This document shows, piece after piece, positions 54,440-63,358 of a stretch of 64,000 nucleotides of DNA (the first letter of the stretch is position 1; each line of letters opens with the position of its first letter). This stretch comes from Nitrospira sp. (GTDB lineage Bacteria > Nitrospirota > Nitrospiria > Nitrospirales > Nitrospiraceae). The translations under genes and the position numbers were made by a program. The notes below the pieces were generated by a model that ran no database searches, was not told the origin of the DNA, and worked only from the letters and a program-made list of their open reading frames with translations. The stretch lies in assembly GCA_022226955.1 (NCBI GenBank), contig CP092079.1:2879043-2943042 (forward strand). The letters are read 5' to 3'.

Positions 54440-54711
54440 TGTACAGGCTGCCTCAATCCGAGTATTAATACACCTAACTCGATGTCTTTGAAACCGGCAG
54501 CAGCCCATTAAAGGCATTTGAATCTGCCGTTTCTCATGAAGGTGAATTTCTCCTAATCCACATAGTCCAGTCAATCTTTGCGACTCTTGTCTGCGCCTAG
54601 CTAAGAATTTTTGGAGCGAAGCCATCGCTAAAAATTAATGCAGAACCGCGTACTTTCTTGACTGATTCTAGGGCTTCTGCCATGGTGCTTGAGTAGATTT
54701 TGGGAGGATGT

Positions 54712-56007
54712 ATGGGTAAAGAACGGATTCGGTCAATTGCTGTCGTAGGGCTGGGTTATGTAGGTCTTCCTATCGCTGTGGCATTTGGCAAGCAAGGCCC
54801 GGTGGTTGGTTTCGATATCAATAAAGCCAAAATTGAGGAGCTACGTCGAGGGGTTGATCGAACGGGTGAAGTATCAACTGCTGATCTCAAGGCTTCACAG
54901 GTGCAGTATACGTGGGAGCCGAAGGAACTCAAGGCGGCTGATTTCATTATTGTCGCGGTCCCGACGCCTATTAACGAAGCGCTGCAGCCTGATTTTACAG
55001 CCTTGCAGAAGTCCTCTGAATTGATCGGTGCGAATTTAGCTCCGGGCACCATTGTTGTTTATGAGTCGACGGTCTATCCCGGGGCTACGGAAGAAGTGTG
55101 TTTGCCCATCCTTGAAAAAGTATCAGGGATGAAGGCCGGGGTTGATTTCAAGATCGGATATTCTCCGGAGCGTATCAATCCTGGGGACAAGGAACATACG
55201 CTTGAAAGAATTATCAAGGTTGTTTCAGCGCAAGACGCTGAATCCCTGGAAATTGTTGCGAAGACCTATGAGTTGGTGGTGAAAGCTGGTATCCACCGTG
55301 CGTCGAGTATCAAGGTGGCTGAAGCGGCCAAGGTGATCGAAAATACGCAGCGCGATCTCAATATCGCGTTGATGAATGAGTTGGCGCTGATTTTCCACCG
55401 CTTGGGAATCGACACGAAGTCTGTTTTAGATGCCGCAGGTACGAAGTGGAACTTCCTGAGATTTTCACCTGGTCTCGTTGGTGGCCATTGCATCGGGGTT
55501 GATCCGTATTACCTGACGGCGAAAGCTGAGTCGGTGGGGTACCACCCCCAGGTGATTCTTTCAGGCCGCCGGATCAACAATGGTATGGGAAAGTTCGTCG
55601 CTGAACAGACGATGAAACTCCTGTGTCAGCTTCCACGGCCTGTTAATGAACTTAAGATTGCGGTACTCGGATTGACCTTCAAAGAGAATGTGCCCGACCT
55701 TCGCAATAGTAAGGTGCCGGATATTATCAACGAGCTTCTCGAGTATGGTGTGCAAGTGGTGGTACACGACCCGATTGCTGAACCGGAAGAAGCTGTGCAT
55801 GAGTACGGGATCGAATTGGTTGATTTGAAACAGATCAAGGATGTTGACGGTGTGATCGTGGCTGTAGCTCATCGGAGCTTCCTTGAGGTCGGAGTCAGTG
55901 AGCTGTTAAAGCCCTTGCGTGACCAGAAGAGTGGAGTTTTGATCGATGTGAAAAGTGTTTTTGACCCTTCAAAAGTCCCTTCCTCTATAAAATATTGGCG
56001 GCTCTAG
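54712..56007 (+). CDS. tviB: UDP-N-acetyl-hexosamine 6-dehydrogenase, TviB/WbpA-like
   Basis: A 431-residue enzyme. The NAD site is VVGLGYVGLPIAVAFG, and the family motifs VAVPTPI, YESTVYPGATEEVC and GYSPERINPGDKEHTLERI are intact. The catalytic Cys260 is in LVGGHCIGVDPYYLT, and the C-terminal domain has LTFKENVPDLRNSK. The SPERINPGD and NTQRDLNIALMNELA forms match the Vi-antigen TviB group that oxidises UDP-GlcNAc/GalNAc to the uronate. ATG 54712 is 5 bases after GGGAGGA; GTG 54700 is less likely. It supplies an amino-uronic acid for surface glycan, although it is separated from the cluster by the IS-rich patch. Confidence 0.85.
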   Translation: MGKERIRSIAVVGLGYVGLPIAVAFGKQGPVVGFDINKAKIEELRRGVDRTGEVSTADLKASQVQYTWEPKELKAADFIIVAVPTPINEALQPDFTALQKSSELIGANLAPGTIVVYESTVYPGATEEVCLPILEKVSGMKAGVDFKIGYSPERINPGDKEHTLERIIKVVSAQDAESLEIVAKTYELVVKAGIHRASSIKVAEAAKVIENTQRDLNIALMNELALIFHRLGIDTKSVLDAAGTKWNFLRFSPGLVGGHCIGVDPYYLTAKAESVGYHPQVILSGRRINNGMGKFVAEQTMKLLCQLPRPVNELKIAVLGLTFKENVPDLRNSKVPDIINELLEYGVQVVVHDPIAEPEEAVHEYGIELVDLKQIKDVDGVIVAVAHRSFLEVGVSELLKPLRDQKSGVLIDVKSVFDPSKVPSSIKYWRL

Positions 56008-56117
56008 TTTGGTGGGGGACTGTGCAGTATTTAGTTGGCTTCGTCCCTCTCAATTCAATCAAGTGGGGACGGGCCTATAGGTTCAAGCCTTCATGATGTT
56101 CCTCAAGATACTGCCCA

Positions 56118-56152
56118 TTGACAAGATTTTTCCGAGCTTCTCAATATATAGT
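56118..56152 (+). promoter_or_regulatory. Tentative promoter ahead of the secretin operon
   Basis: TTGACA at 56118-56123 matches a -35 box exactly, and an AT-rich block CAATATATAGT follows at 56142-56152. Spacing to the best TATA-like hexamer (56145) is 21 bases, longer than the usual 17, so this is only a candidate. The position, about 90 bases ahead of the first gene in a 228-base gap, is reasonable. Confidence 0.25.
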
Positions 56153-56235
56153 ACAATTACATTAGTGTTCCTGGTATTGAGCTTTCATCCTTCCGGGCTG
56201 TTCTTCTGATGGTCTAAAGAAAGGCTGCTGGCGCC

Positions 56236-58584
56236 GTGATGTGGAGTCTGCCGATTCGGGTGCATAAACTTTCCGCGCGCTCAGGACAAGTCGCTTTGTC
56301 GGTTCTGTCTCTTATGCTTTTCTCTGGTTGTCTCGCTTCCCAGGATGCGAAGCGCGGCGATCAGCACCTGGCAGCCGGGAATTGGGAGGAAGCCAGCCTC
56401 GCCTACAAAGAAGCCTTGAAGAATGATCCATTTGACTCTGGTCTCACCAGTAAATACGCGCTGGCGCGAGAACGGGCTGCGGGCCTCTATCATGATCGCG
56501 GGGAGGCATTCCTTAAAGAACGACAAATGGATTTGGCGATTGAACAGTTCAAGCGGGCGCTGACGATTGAGCCTGCCAACCTTGCTCATCAGGCCAGCCT
56601 GGCAGAGGCAACCCGATTGAAAGAGGCTCGCTCGCATTTCCGCGAAGCCGAACGGCTGGCCCAGCTTGGCCGAACAGAGGAGGCGATGGGGGGCTACACC
56701 AGGGCTGCGGAGCTTGATCCTACTTTTAAAGATCCCCTTGAAAGCATCAGCCGATTAACGGAAGAGCAGCAAGCGGCCATGCGCGGCGACCGCCTGAAGC
56801 AGCCGGTGACGATGCGATTCAAGAACGCAGGAATCAAAGAGGTCTTGGAGGGAGTGGCGAAGGTTGGCGGGTTCACGCTGATTTTCGACAAAGATGTTCG
56901 GAACGATCCGATTTCCATCGGGGTCCAGGATACGCCATTTGAAGATGCGCTGAATTTGATCTTGAACAGTAATAGCCTCTTTTCAAGGCAGGTCTCGTCC
57001 GGGGTTCTTATCATCAGCCCGAATACCAAGCAGAAGCAGGAGCAGTATCAGGATCTGATGATCCGGACATTTTATCTTTCGACGGCTAAGGCTAAGGATA
57101 TGCTGGTGCTGCTCAAAAGCATGCTGGACTCCAAGCGGATGCATGCGAATGAACAGCTCAATGCCATCGTCATCCGCGATCAGCCGGAGAAGCTGGATTT
57201 AGCGGAGCGGATCATTCTTTCCAACGACCGGCAAGAACCGGAAGTGCTGTTCGATCTCGAAGTGCTGGAGGTCAATCGCACCAAGAATCAGACGTACGGA
57301 TTGAATTATCCCAAACAAGCCGGCGCCGGACTTATTCCACCTGGATTTACCGGAACCCTGGCCGCAGATCCTATCCAGATGACCTATCGCCAACTGACGA
57401 GTCTTGGGCCGGATAGTTATCTGTTTCGTCTTCCCACAAGCGTCTTGCTCGATTTCTTCAAGCAAGAATCCGACGCCAAGACGCTGGCTGCACCAAAAGT
57501 GCGGGTCGTGAACAATAAAAAGGCCGAGATCAACATTGGAGATAAACAGCCGATCCTCTTGTCGACGACTAATGTATTGCCTGGCCAGGCGGCAACTGGG
57601 GCTGTGCCGACGACTTCAACCGTCACATCGATTGAGTTTCGAGATACCGGAGTCAAGCTTACAGTAGAGCCGTCCATTCGATTGGGTAACGAACTCTCCT
57701 TGAAGATGAAAGTGGAAGTGATTCGCATCGGCGACCAGGTGACCTTGCAGGCCTCTCCGCCGATCCAGCAATTCCGTTTCGGCAATCGGTCGGCCGAAAC
57801 GACCCTTAACATGCGCGACGGCGAAACGATTGTTCTTGGTGGACTTATCCAAGAAGAAGATCGCCGGACTCGTGTGACAATGCCGTGGATCGGGGATCTT
57901 CCTCTTATCGGGAACTGGCTCAGTTCATTTAAAACGGAGCGTGTGACGACGGAAGTCATCTTAACGATTACGCCTCGCATCATGCAGTCCCCGTTGGCTC
58001 CAGGAGCGGCCAACCAGGCATTCTGGTCCGGAACGGAGACGAGTTATGCGACCGTGCCACTGTTCTCGAGTGCCCCCAAAAAGACGCTCGCTCATCTTGC
58101 CGGCAGTCAGACTGGACTGGGATCGCGTTCTTCCGCTGAGATGAGGGCTAAGGGCGATAAAGCGTCAGCTGCTGCGTTGCTGAAGGCTGCTGTCAGTGGT
58201 CCGATACTGTCCATCCAGCCTGGCGATACGGCGGTCCAAGTCGGAAAGGAAATTAAGCTGTCGATTATAGATGGACGTCTTCAGGCCTCGGCTGATGGGG
58301 TGTTTCAGCTCGAGTACGATCCGCAGGTGTTGCACTTCAAGCGCCTCAGCGACGCGGAACTGCTCGATGCGGCGGCTTCTGAAAACGATGGTGGGAGTGA
58401 GGACTCAGGAAAGGTAACGTTTCGTTTATCTAAAGCGGATAGCCGCGCGCCTCGCTCGGTGACCGTGACGTTTGCGGCGGCCGCTGTCGGTGTTTCTCCG
58501 GTGAGGGTCGAGCTTGCTGCGGCCGATCGAGATGGTGTGGCGCAAGCGGGCGAAGTGGGGACAGGGGTTGTGAGGGTGCGGTGA
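56236..58584 (+). CDS. gspD: Secretin (GspD/PilQ/MshL-like) lipoprotein with TPR and cohesin domains
   Basis: A 782-residue outer-membrane channel protein. The lipoprotein signal ends LMLFSGC with lipid Cys32. Residues about 40-190 are TPR repeats (AAGNWEEASLAYKEALKNDP). A secretin-TonB N-terminal-like domain follows (VTMRFKNAGIKEVLEGVAKV), then an N1-type domain (RTFYLSTAKAKDMLVLLKSM). The secretin core has VRVVNNKKAEINIGDKQPI, DTGVKLTVEPSI and MPWIGDLPLIGNWLSSF. The last about 125 residues resemble a cohesin domain (LSIQPGDTAVQVGKEIKLSI, FQLEYDPQVLHFK). GTG 56236 is immediately followed by ATG 56239; either may start. It would form the multimeric pore for secreted protein or pilus. Confidence 0.85.
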   Translation: MMWSLPIRVHKLSARSGQVALSVLSLMLFSGCLASQDAKRGDQHLAAGNWEEASLAYKEALKNDPFDSGLTSKYALARERAAGLYHDRGEAFLKERQMDLAIEQFKRALTIEPANLAHQASLAEATRLKEARSHFREAERLAQLGRTEEAMGGYTRAAELDPTFKDPLESISRLTEEQQAAMRGDRLKQPVTMRFKNAGIKEVLEGVAKVGGFTLIFDKDVRNDPISIGVQDTPFEDALNLILNSNSLFSRQVSSGVLIISPNTKQKQEQYQDLMIRTFYLSTAKAKDMLVLLKSMLDSKRMHANEQLNAIVIRDQPEKLDLAERIILSNDRQEPEVLFDLEVLEVNRTKNQTYGLNYPKQAGAGLIPPGFTGTLAADPIQMTYRQLTSLGPDSYLFRLPTSVLLDFFKQESDAKTLAAPKVRVVNNKKAEINIGDKQPILLSTTNVLPGQAATGAVPTTSTVTSIEFRDTGVKLTVEPSIRLGNELSLKMKVEVIRIGDQVTLQASPPIQQFRFGNRSAETTLNMRDGETIVLGGLIQEEDRRTRVTMPWIGDLPLIGNWLSSFKTERVTTEVILTITPRIMQSPLAPGAANQAFWSGTETSYATVPLFSSAPKKTLAHLAGSQTGLGSRSSAEMRAKGDKASAAALLKAAVSGPILSIQPGDTAVQVGKEIKLSIIDGRLQASADGVFQLEYDPQVLHFKRLSDAELLDAAASENDGGSEDSGKVTFRLSKADSRAPRSVTVTFAAAAVGVSPVRVELAAADRDGVAQAGEVGTGVVRVR

Positions 58585-59087
58585 AAGAGTCGGGAGTCAC
58601 GCTTCTCGAACTTCTTGTCACCATGACGATCGTTGTGATCCTTGCGTCGATTGCGATGCCGTTGAGCAAGGTCACGACGCAACGGCGGCAGGAAATCGAA
58701 TTGCGCCAGCAATTGCGGACAATCCGAGCGGCGATCGATACCTTCAAGTTGGAGTGGAATCGAGATGGCGATGTGCTGATCGGGCCTGTCTGTTTGAAGA
58801 ACAGGTTGGCCTGTAAAGATATCACCAGCATCTATGGGTACCCCAAGACTCTGGACGCGCTTCTCGGGGTCACGCTGACGGGTGAGGAAGCGGTGGTTCG
58901 CGGGACGACCCTGCGGCGGTACTTGCGAGGGATGCCTGTGGATCCGCTTACCGGGAAGGCCGATTGGATACTGCGTTGCTATAAAGACAGTCCGAAGCCC
59001 TCTAGCTGGTGCGGTGAAGATGTCTATGATGTGGTGACTCAAAGCGAGGCTGTGGCATTGGATGGAACGAAGTACCGAGAGTGGTAG
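58581..59087 (+). CDS. Type II secretion-type pseudopilin (GspG-like)
   Basis: A 168-residue protein with a class III signal right at the start: MKESG then VTLLELLVTMTIVVILASIA. The cleavage Gly is followed by Val instead of Phe, and the conserved Glu is at +5. The C-terminal part (RGMPVDPLTGKADWILRC) resembles the calcium-loop region of major pseudopilins. The GTG start overlaps the secretin stop (GTGA). It forms part of the periplasmic pseudopilus after cleavage by a prepilin peptidase that is not in this window. Confidence 0.8.
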   Translation: MKESGVTLLELLVTMTIVVILASIAMPLSKVTTQRRQEIELRQQLRTIRAAIDTFKLEWNRDGDVLIGPVCLKNRLACKDITSIYGYPKTLDALLGVTLTGEEAVVRGTTLRRYLRGMPVDPLTGKADWILRCYKDSPKPSSWCGEDVYDVVTQSEAVALDGTKYREW

Positions 59088-59463
59088 GCACGGCGCACGC
59101 AACGCAAGCGGGTTTACCCTGATTGAGTTGATGATCGTGGTTTCGATTATTGGAATTCTCGCCACCTTGGCAATGCCGTCGTATCAGTCTTCGTTGATCA
59201 AGGCGAGGGAAACGGTCTTGCGGCAGGATCTGTTTACGATGCGGGAACTCTTGGATCATCATCGGGCCGACCGTGGGAAATATCCGCCTGGCTTGGCGGG
59301 CCTCGTCGAAGCGGGGTATTTGCGCGCAATCCCGAAGGATCCGTTCACGAATTCTTCAACGACATGGCAGGAGATCATTGAGCCTACGGAGGGTGGCATC
59401 TTCGATGTCTATTCCGGGTCTGATCTTGTCGGAACAACTGGGACCGCCTACAATCAATGGTGA
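59062..59463 (+). CDS. Type II secretion-type pseudopilin (GspG-like), second
   Basis: A 133-residue protein. A 17-residue leader ends NASG and is followed by FTLIELMIVVSIIGILATLA, the classical prepilin cleavage site with Phe at +1 and Glu at +5. The C-terminal LRAIPKDPFTNSS is the typical GspG segment. It overlaps the preceding pseudopilin by 26 bases in another frame, so expression is coupled. The two pseudopilins differ strongly outside the helix. Confidence 0.85.
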   Translation: MERSTESGRHGARNASGFTLIELMIVVSIIGILATLAMPSYQSSLIKARETVLRQDLFTMRELLDHHRADRGKYPPGLAGLVEAGYLRAIPKDPFTNSSTTWQEIIEPTEGGIFDVYSGSDLVGTTGTAYNQW

Positions 59464-60317
59464 TGCTGTCTATGCATATCGATTCTGTTCATGAGCTGCT
59501 TCCTAGAAGCCCTCGCCGGACATTCCAGAGAAGGCTGAGTGTGTGGTCTATCTGGTTTTTGCTGGCGGGGGTCGGCCTTGCTGGGTGTGGACCGCTTGAA
59601 CCGATCGTTGAGCAAGAGGTATCCGATCTTCAGTTGACGGTAGATACACTGAAGACCTCGCTTCGCGATTCCCAGCGCACGATTGCGGAACTTCGCTCGG
59701 AGCTTGAGTTCAGGCGGCAAGAGCTGGCGGATTCCCAAATTGCCCGCGCGCAAATGGAAGGCCGCATTCGGGAAGCGGAACGACGGCTGACGGAGGCGCG
59801 GCATATTATCGATCTTCAGCGCGAGGAACTGACGTCATCCCGGACAGAGCGGCAACGAGTGTCCCAGGCTGGTGCAGCGTTGCAGGGCCAGCTCAAACAA
59901 CTCCAGAAGCAGCTGGCAAAGATGGGGAAACAGTTTGAGCGCGGCGGCGACACCGGTGCTGCTCCAGCCAACCTGTCGTCGGCCAATACCCGTCCATCTA
60001 CAGTGCGTCCCGTCACGATGGATTCATCTCCTCATGACGTTGAGGCGTCGCGTCCGGCGGTGGCGCCGGTTGAGGCGCTGTCATCTAACATGAGCAGTAA
60101 TAGCGGAGAGGGCTCGCTGGTGCCCGCCAACCATCCTGCCAGTCTCTCGGTAAAGCCAGGGGATACATTGTGGAGTATTGCCCAGCGATTTCATACCACG
60201 GTACAGGAGCTCATGGCCGTGAATGAATTGGCTAATACTCGAATTCTCATCGGACAAGCCATTCGACTCCCTCGTCACGTCGCATCCGGGGCCGCTCCAC
60301 TCGATAAGGCTGAGTAA
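59463..60317 (+). CDS. LysM-domain coiled-coil lipoprotein
   Basis: A 284-residue protein. The lipobox is GVGLAGC (Cys42 from this start). Residues about 50-165 are a heptad-rich coiled coil (VDTLKTSLRDSQRTIAEL), followed by a Pro/Ala/Ser linker. A single LysM domain closes the protein (SVKPGDTLWSIAQRF ... VNELANTRILIGQAIRLP), which binds peptidoglycan. It could anchor or space the secretion machine between outer membrane and cell wall. The TGATG overlap at 59461 favours ATG 59463; ATG 59457 and GTG 59460 are in frame. Confidence 0.75.
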   Translation: MLSMHIDSVHELLPRSPRRTFQRRLSVWSIWFLLAGVGLAGCGPLEPIVEQEVSDLQLTVDTLKTSLRDSQRTIAELRSELEFRRQELADSQIARAQMEGRIREAERRLTEARHIIDLQREELTSSRTERQRVSQAGAALQGQLKQLQKQLAKMGKQFERGGDTGAAPANLSSANTRPSTVRPVTMDSSPHDVEASRPAVAPVEALSSNMSSNSGEGSLVPANHPASLSVKPGDTLWSIAQRFHTTVQELMAVNELANTRILIGQAIRLPRHVASGAAPLDKAE

Positions 60318-60354
60318 TTGTAGGCCCCGTTTCTCGGGGGCTCAGGTACCGATC

Positions 60355-61569
60355 ATGGCCATCTTCACCTACAGAGTTGCTCGATCCGACGGCTCAACCC
60401 TTGACGGGCAGATCGAAGGGGTCGAGGAAGCCGCGGTGCGCAGCAAGCTGGAGTCTCAAGGGCTCTTGGTGTTCACTCTCCGTCAGCGAAGCGGGGGAGC
60501 CTCTAGTCGTGCGGCCGCGAGCCGATCCTGGGGAAAGCTCCCTTTGGGAGAATTTCTGATTTTCAATCAGGAGTTTTTGGCTTTGGTCAAGTCGGGTTTA
60601 CCGGTATTGAGAGTGTGGGAGTTGCTGATCGAGCGGGCTCAGCACACGGGCTTTCAAGAGGCCTTACGGGATATACGACAGGATATTCGGGGAGGAACGG
60701 CATCGTCCGACGCCTTAGCCAAGCATTCAGCCTATTTCCCCGATTTGTATATCGCGACCGTCAAGGCGGGGGAGCAATCGGGCAATCTTCCCGAGGTGCT
60801 GCAACGATACATCGGGTATCTGAAGCTGATGATAGGGTTGCGTCAAAAGGTGACGAAGGCCCTGTCCTACCCGCTGTTTTTAGTGCTCATTGGAGTGGGA
60901 GTCATTGCCTTCTTGCTGACCTATGTGATGCCGACCTTCGTATCCGTCTATGGAGAAAATGCGAAGCAGCTTCCATGGGCAACGCAATTGCTGATGGATG
61001 TCGTGCAGCACAGCGAAACGCAGGTCATTCCGGTGTTAATCCTGGCCGGTATCAGTGTGCTGGGCTTGCGGGCGTACTATGCGACTCCAGTCGGGCGGTT
61101 AACGATGGATCGCCTCTTGCTCGCGCTCCCGTTGATCGGGCCGATCATGGTGAAGCATCACACGGTGCAGCTGACCAGAACCTTGGGGACTATTCTGGCC
61201 GGGGGTACGCCTCTGGTGGAGGCGCTGCGCATCGCGCGCGGCGCGGTGTCCAATCGCTGGATGAGGTCAGGTCTGAGTGAAGCGGAAAGCGAGGTCCGCG
61301 AAGGGGCCACACTGGCGACGGCGCTTGAGCGTCCGCATATCTTGCCGAAACTGGCCATTGAGATGGTATCGGTCGGTGAGGAAACCGGTTCATTGGAAAG
61401 CATGCTGCGAGATGTCGGGGATTTTTATGAAGCCGATCTCGATACGCGGTTATCGCAATTGACCACCTGGATTGAACCGATCTTGTTGCTGGTGATGGGG
61501 GTGCTCGTTGGAGCCATCGTCATCATCATGTATTTGCCGGTGTTTCAGATGGCGGGTACGATTGGATAG
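60355..61569 (+). CDS. gspF: Type II secretion inner-membrane platform protein GspF (PilC-like)
   Basis: A 404-residue protein with the two T2SSF domains. The N-terminal FTYRVARSDGSTLDGQIEG start is followed by domain one (FNQEFLALVKSGLPVLRVWE, YIATVKAGEQSGNLPEVL) and a membrane helix about residue 175. Domain two repeats the pattern (LTRTLGTILAGGTPLVEALR, EMVSVGEETGSLESMLRDV), with a final membrane helix IEPILLLVMGVLVGAIVI. It couples the ATPase to the pseudopilus. ATG 60355 precedes the conserved start; the frame upstream overlaps the LysM gene. Confidence 0.9.
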   Translation: MAIFTYRVARSDGSTLDGQIEGVEEAAVRSKLESQGLLVFTLRQRSGGASSRAAASRSWGKLPLGEFLIFNQEFLALVKSGLPVLRVWELLIERAQHTGFQEALRDIRQDIRGGTASSDALAKHSAYFPDLYIATVKAGEQSGNLPEVLQRYIGYLKLMIGLRQKVTKALSYPLFLVLIGVGVIAFLLTYVMPTFVSVYGENAKQLPWATQLLMDVVQHSETQVIPVLILAGISVLGLRAYYATPVGRLTMDRLLLALPLIGPIMVKHHTVQLTRTLGTILAGGTPLVEALRIARGAVSNRWMRSGLSEAESEVREGATLATALERPHILPKLAIEMVSVGEETGSLESMLRDVGDFYEADLDTRLSQLTTWIEPILLLVMGVLVGAIVIIMYLPVFQMAGTIG

Positions 61570-61630
61570 GGCGTCATGAAGATTGTTTTTTAAGGAGCGA
61601 TGAACGGCGTCTTTTAGAGTGAGGTGTGTC

Positions 61631-63355
61631 GTGGCTCGTAGTGTGGCTCGTCCGACATTGGTGGAGGTCTTGGTGCGTCAGGGCCTTGCTCGGGAGCCGC
61701 TTGAGCAGGCGCTTCGCCGCTTGAGTGGAGTGCCCCTGGCGCTTGGACAAACGCTCGTGGACGAGGGGACGCTTTCGGAAGAGCAGCTTGCCAAGGCGTT
61801 GGCCGAACAATACGGACTTCCCTACGAACCGCTCGCCGATTATCGGGTCGATCAGCAATTCTATGCGTCGATTTCTGTGAAGCTGATGCAGCGCCATCCA
61901 TTTGTGCCAATGGGAGAGCAGGCCGGTGTGCTGACCATTGCCATTGCGGATCCGCAGAATGGACTGGGATTCGATGAGTTGGAATTGTTGATCGGCAAGC
62001 CGCTGGCTCGTGTGGTGAGTTCACGGAGCGCGATTCTGTCCGCGCTTGAGCGAAGCGAAGGATCGAGCCAGGCGTTGCGGGAATTGGAAGCGGAATATCG
62101 GTCTGTGTTAGTCAAAGAAGACGACCGCGGCGAAGAAGTGTTCACCGTCAATCATGTGGCCGAAGATCAAAGCCCGGCGGTCAAACTGTTGGATTCGATC
62201 TTGCTCAGTGCGATGCAGCGCCGTGCGAGCGATATTCACATCGAAGCCTCGGATCGAGCCACCAGCGTCAAATTGCGTGTGGACGGCATTCTCGTCCCAG
62301 CCATGGAACCGTTGGATCTCCGTCTGCATGCGCCGTTGGTGTCTCGGCTGAAGGTCATGTCTGAATTAGACATTGCGGAGCGGCGGGTGCCGCAGGACGG
62401 TAGTTTCCGCATGCGGCTGGATCGCAAGACCGTCGATTTTCGTGTGTCTATTCTTCCCAGCGTATTCGGTGAATCTGTCGTGGTCCGTATTCTCGACCGG
62501 GAGGCGATTACCACGGGAGTCTCGGCTCTCCGACTAGAGCGGTTGGGGTTTAACCCCGAAGATTTGAAGCGGTTCCGCCGGGCGATTGTTCGACCGTACG
62601 GGATGGTGCTGGTGACCGGGCCAACCGGAAGCGGAAAGACGACTACGTTATATGCCGCGATTACGGAAATGAATACGGCAGAAGACAAGCTGATTACCAT
62701 CGAAGATCCCGTTGAGTATCAGCTGGCCGGCGTTGTGCAAATTCCGGTCAATGAAAAAAAAGGACTGACTTTTGCGCGCGGACTTCGATCCATCCTTCGT
62801 CATGATCCGGACAAAATTATGGTCGGAGAAATTCGCGACGCGGAGACCGCGCAAATTGCGATTCAGTCGGCGCTGACGGGGCATTTGGTGCTGACGACAG
62901 TCCATGCGAACAATGTGTTCGATGTCATCGGCCGGTTCGCCTCTATGGGTATTGACGCGTACAATTTTCTCGCGGCCCTGAATTGCGTCTTGGCGCAACG
63001 GCTGGTGCGGATACTCTGTCCCTCATGCCGGGTGCAGGTTGCGGCCGATCAATTGCTCTTGGAAGATTCGGGCCTCGACTACGAACAGTATAAAGATACC
63101 CCCTTCTATCAAGGGAAAGGTTGCGCGAATTGCATGGGGACCGGGTATCGCGGACGGAAGTGTATTACGGAATTTCTGGACCTGACGGATGAGATTAAGG
63201 AGATGATTTTGGCGGATCGGCCCTTGTCGGAAATCCGGTATCGCGCCGTGACGGATGGGATGATTACATTGCGTCAATCCGCGATCAAGAAAGTTTTGCA
63301 GGGAGAGACCTCGCTGCGTGAGGTTAATCGCGTGACCTTCAGTGAGGAGGGGTGA
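61631..63355 (+). CDS. gspE: Type II secretion/type IV pilus assembly ATPase GspE (PilB-like)
   Basis: A 574-residue cytoplasmic ATPase. The N-terminal GspE-N domain (about 20-150) is followed by the RecA-like part with DIHIEASDRA, Walker A GPTGSGKTTTLYA, Asp box IEDPVEYQL and Walker B-type HDPDKIMVGEIRDAETAQIA. The His box is LTTVHANN. A zinc-binding CPSC ... CANCMGTGYRGRKC loop sits near the end. ATP turnover drives pseudopilus growth. GTG 61631 is preferred, with GAGG upstream; GTG 61619 is also in frame. It starts 61 bases after gspF. Confidence 0.9.
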   Translation: MARSVARPTLVEVLVRQGLAREPLEQALRRLSGVPLALGQTLVDEGTLSEEQLAKALAEQYGLPYEPLADYRVDQQFYASISVKLMQRHPFVPMGEQAGVLTIAIADPQNGLGFDELELLIGKPLARVVSSRSAILSALERSEGSSQALRELEAEYRSVLVKEDDRGEEVFTVNHVAEDQSPAVKLLDSILLSAMQRRASDIHIEASDRATSVKLRVDGILVPAMEPLDLRLHAPLVSRLKVMSELDIAERRVPQDGSFRMRLDRKTVDFRVSILPSVFGESVVVRILDREAITTGVSALRLERLGFNPEDLKRFRRAIVRPYGMVLVTGPTGSGKTTTLYAAITEMNTAEDKLITIEDPVEYQLAGVVQIPVNEKKGLTFARGLRSILRHDPDKIMVGEIRDAETAQIAIQSALTGHLVLTTVHANNVFDVIGRFASMGIDAYNFLAALNCVLAQRLVRILCPSCRVQVAADQLLLEDSGLDYEQYKDTPFYQGKGCANCMGTGYRGRKCITEFLDLTDEIKEMILADRPLSEIRYRAVTDGMITLRQSAIKKVLQGETSLREVNRVTFSEEG

Positions 63356-63358
63356 GGG

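Larger units (their letters stand above)
53781..54711. other. 931-base region without an intact gene, holding IS3 debris
   Basis: Between the divergent BACON-protein and dehydrogenase genes there is no complete coding region. The first 340 bases must hold the promoter of the minus-strand BACON gene but show no clear boxes. Two transposase fragments follow (listed separately at 54125 and 54227). The last 270 bases before the dehydrogenase show no recognisable feature except its ribosome site GGGAGGA. Confidence 0.6.

Noticed and set aside
54413-54625. 70-codon minus-strand frame next to the IS3 tail
   Set aside because: No family pattern and it overlaps the transposase remnant in another frame.
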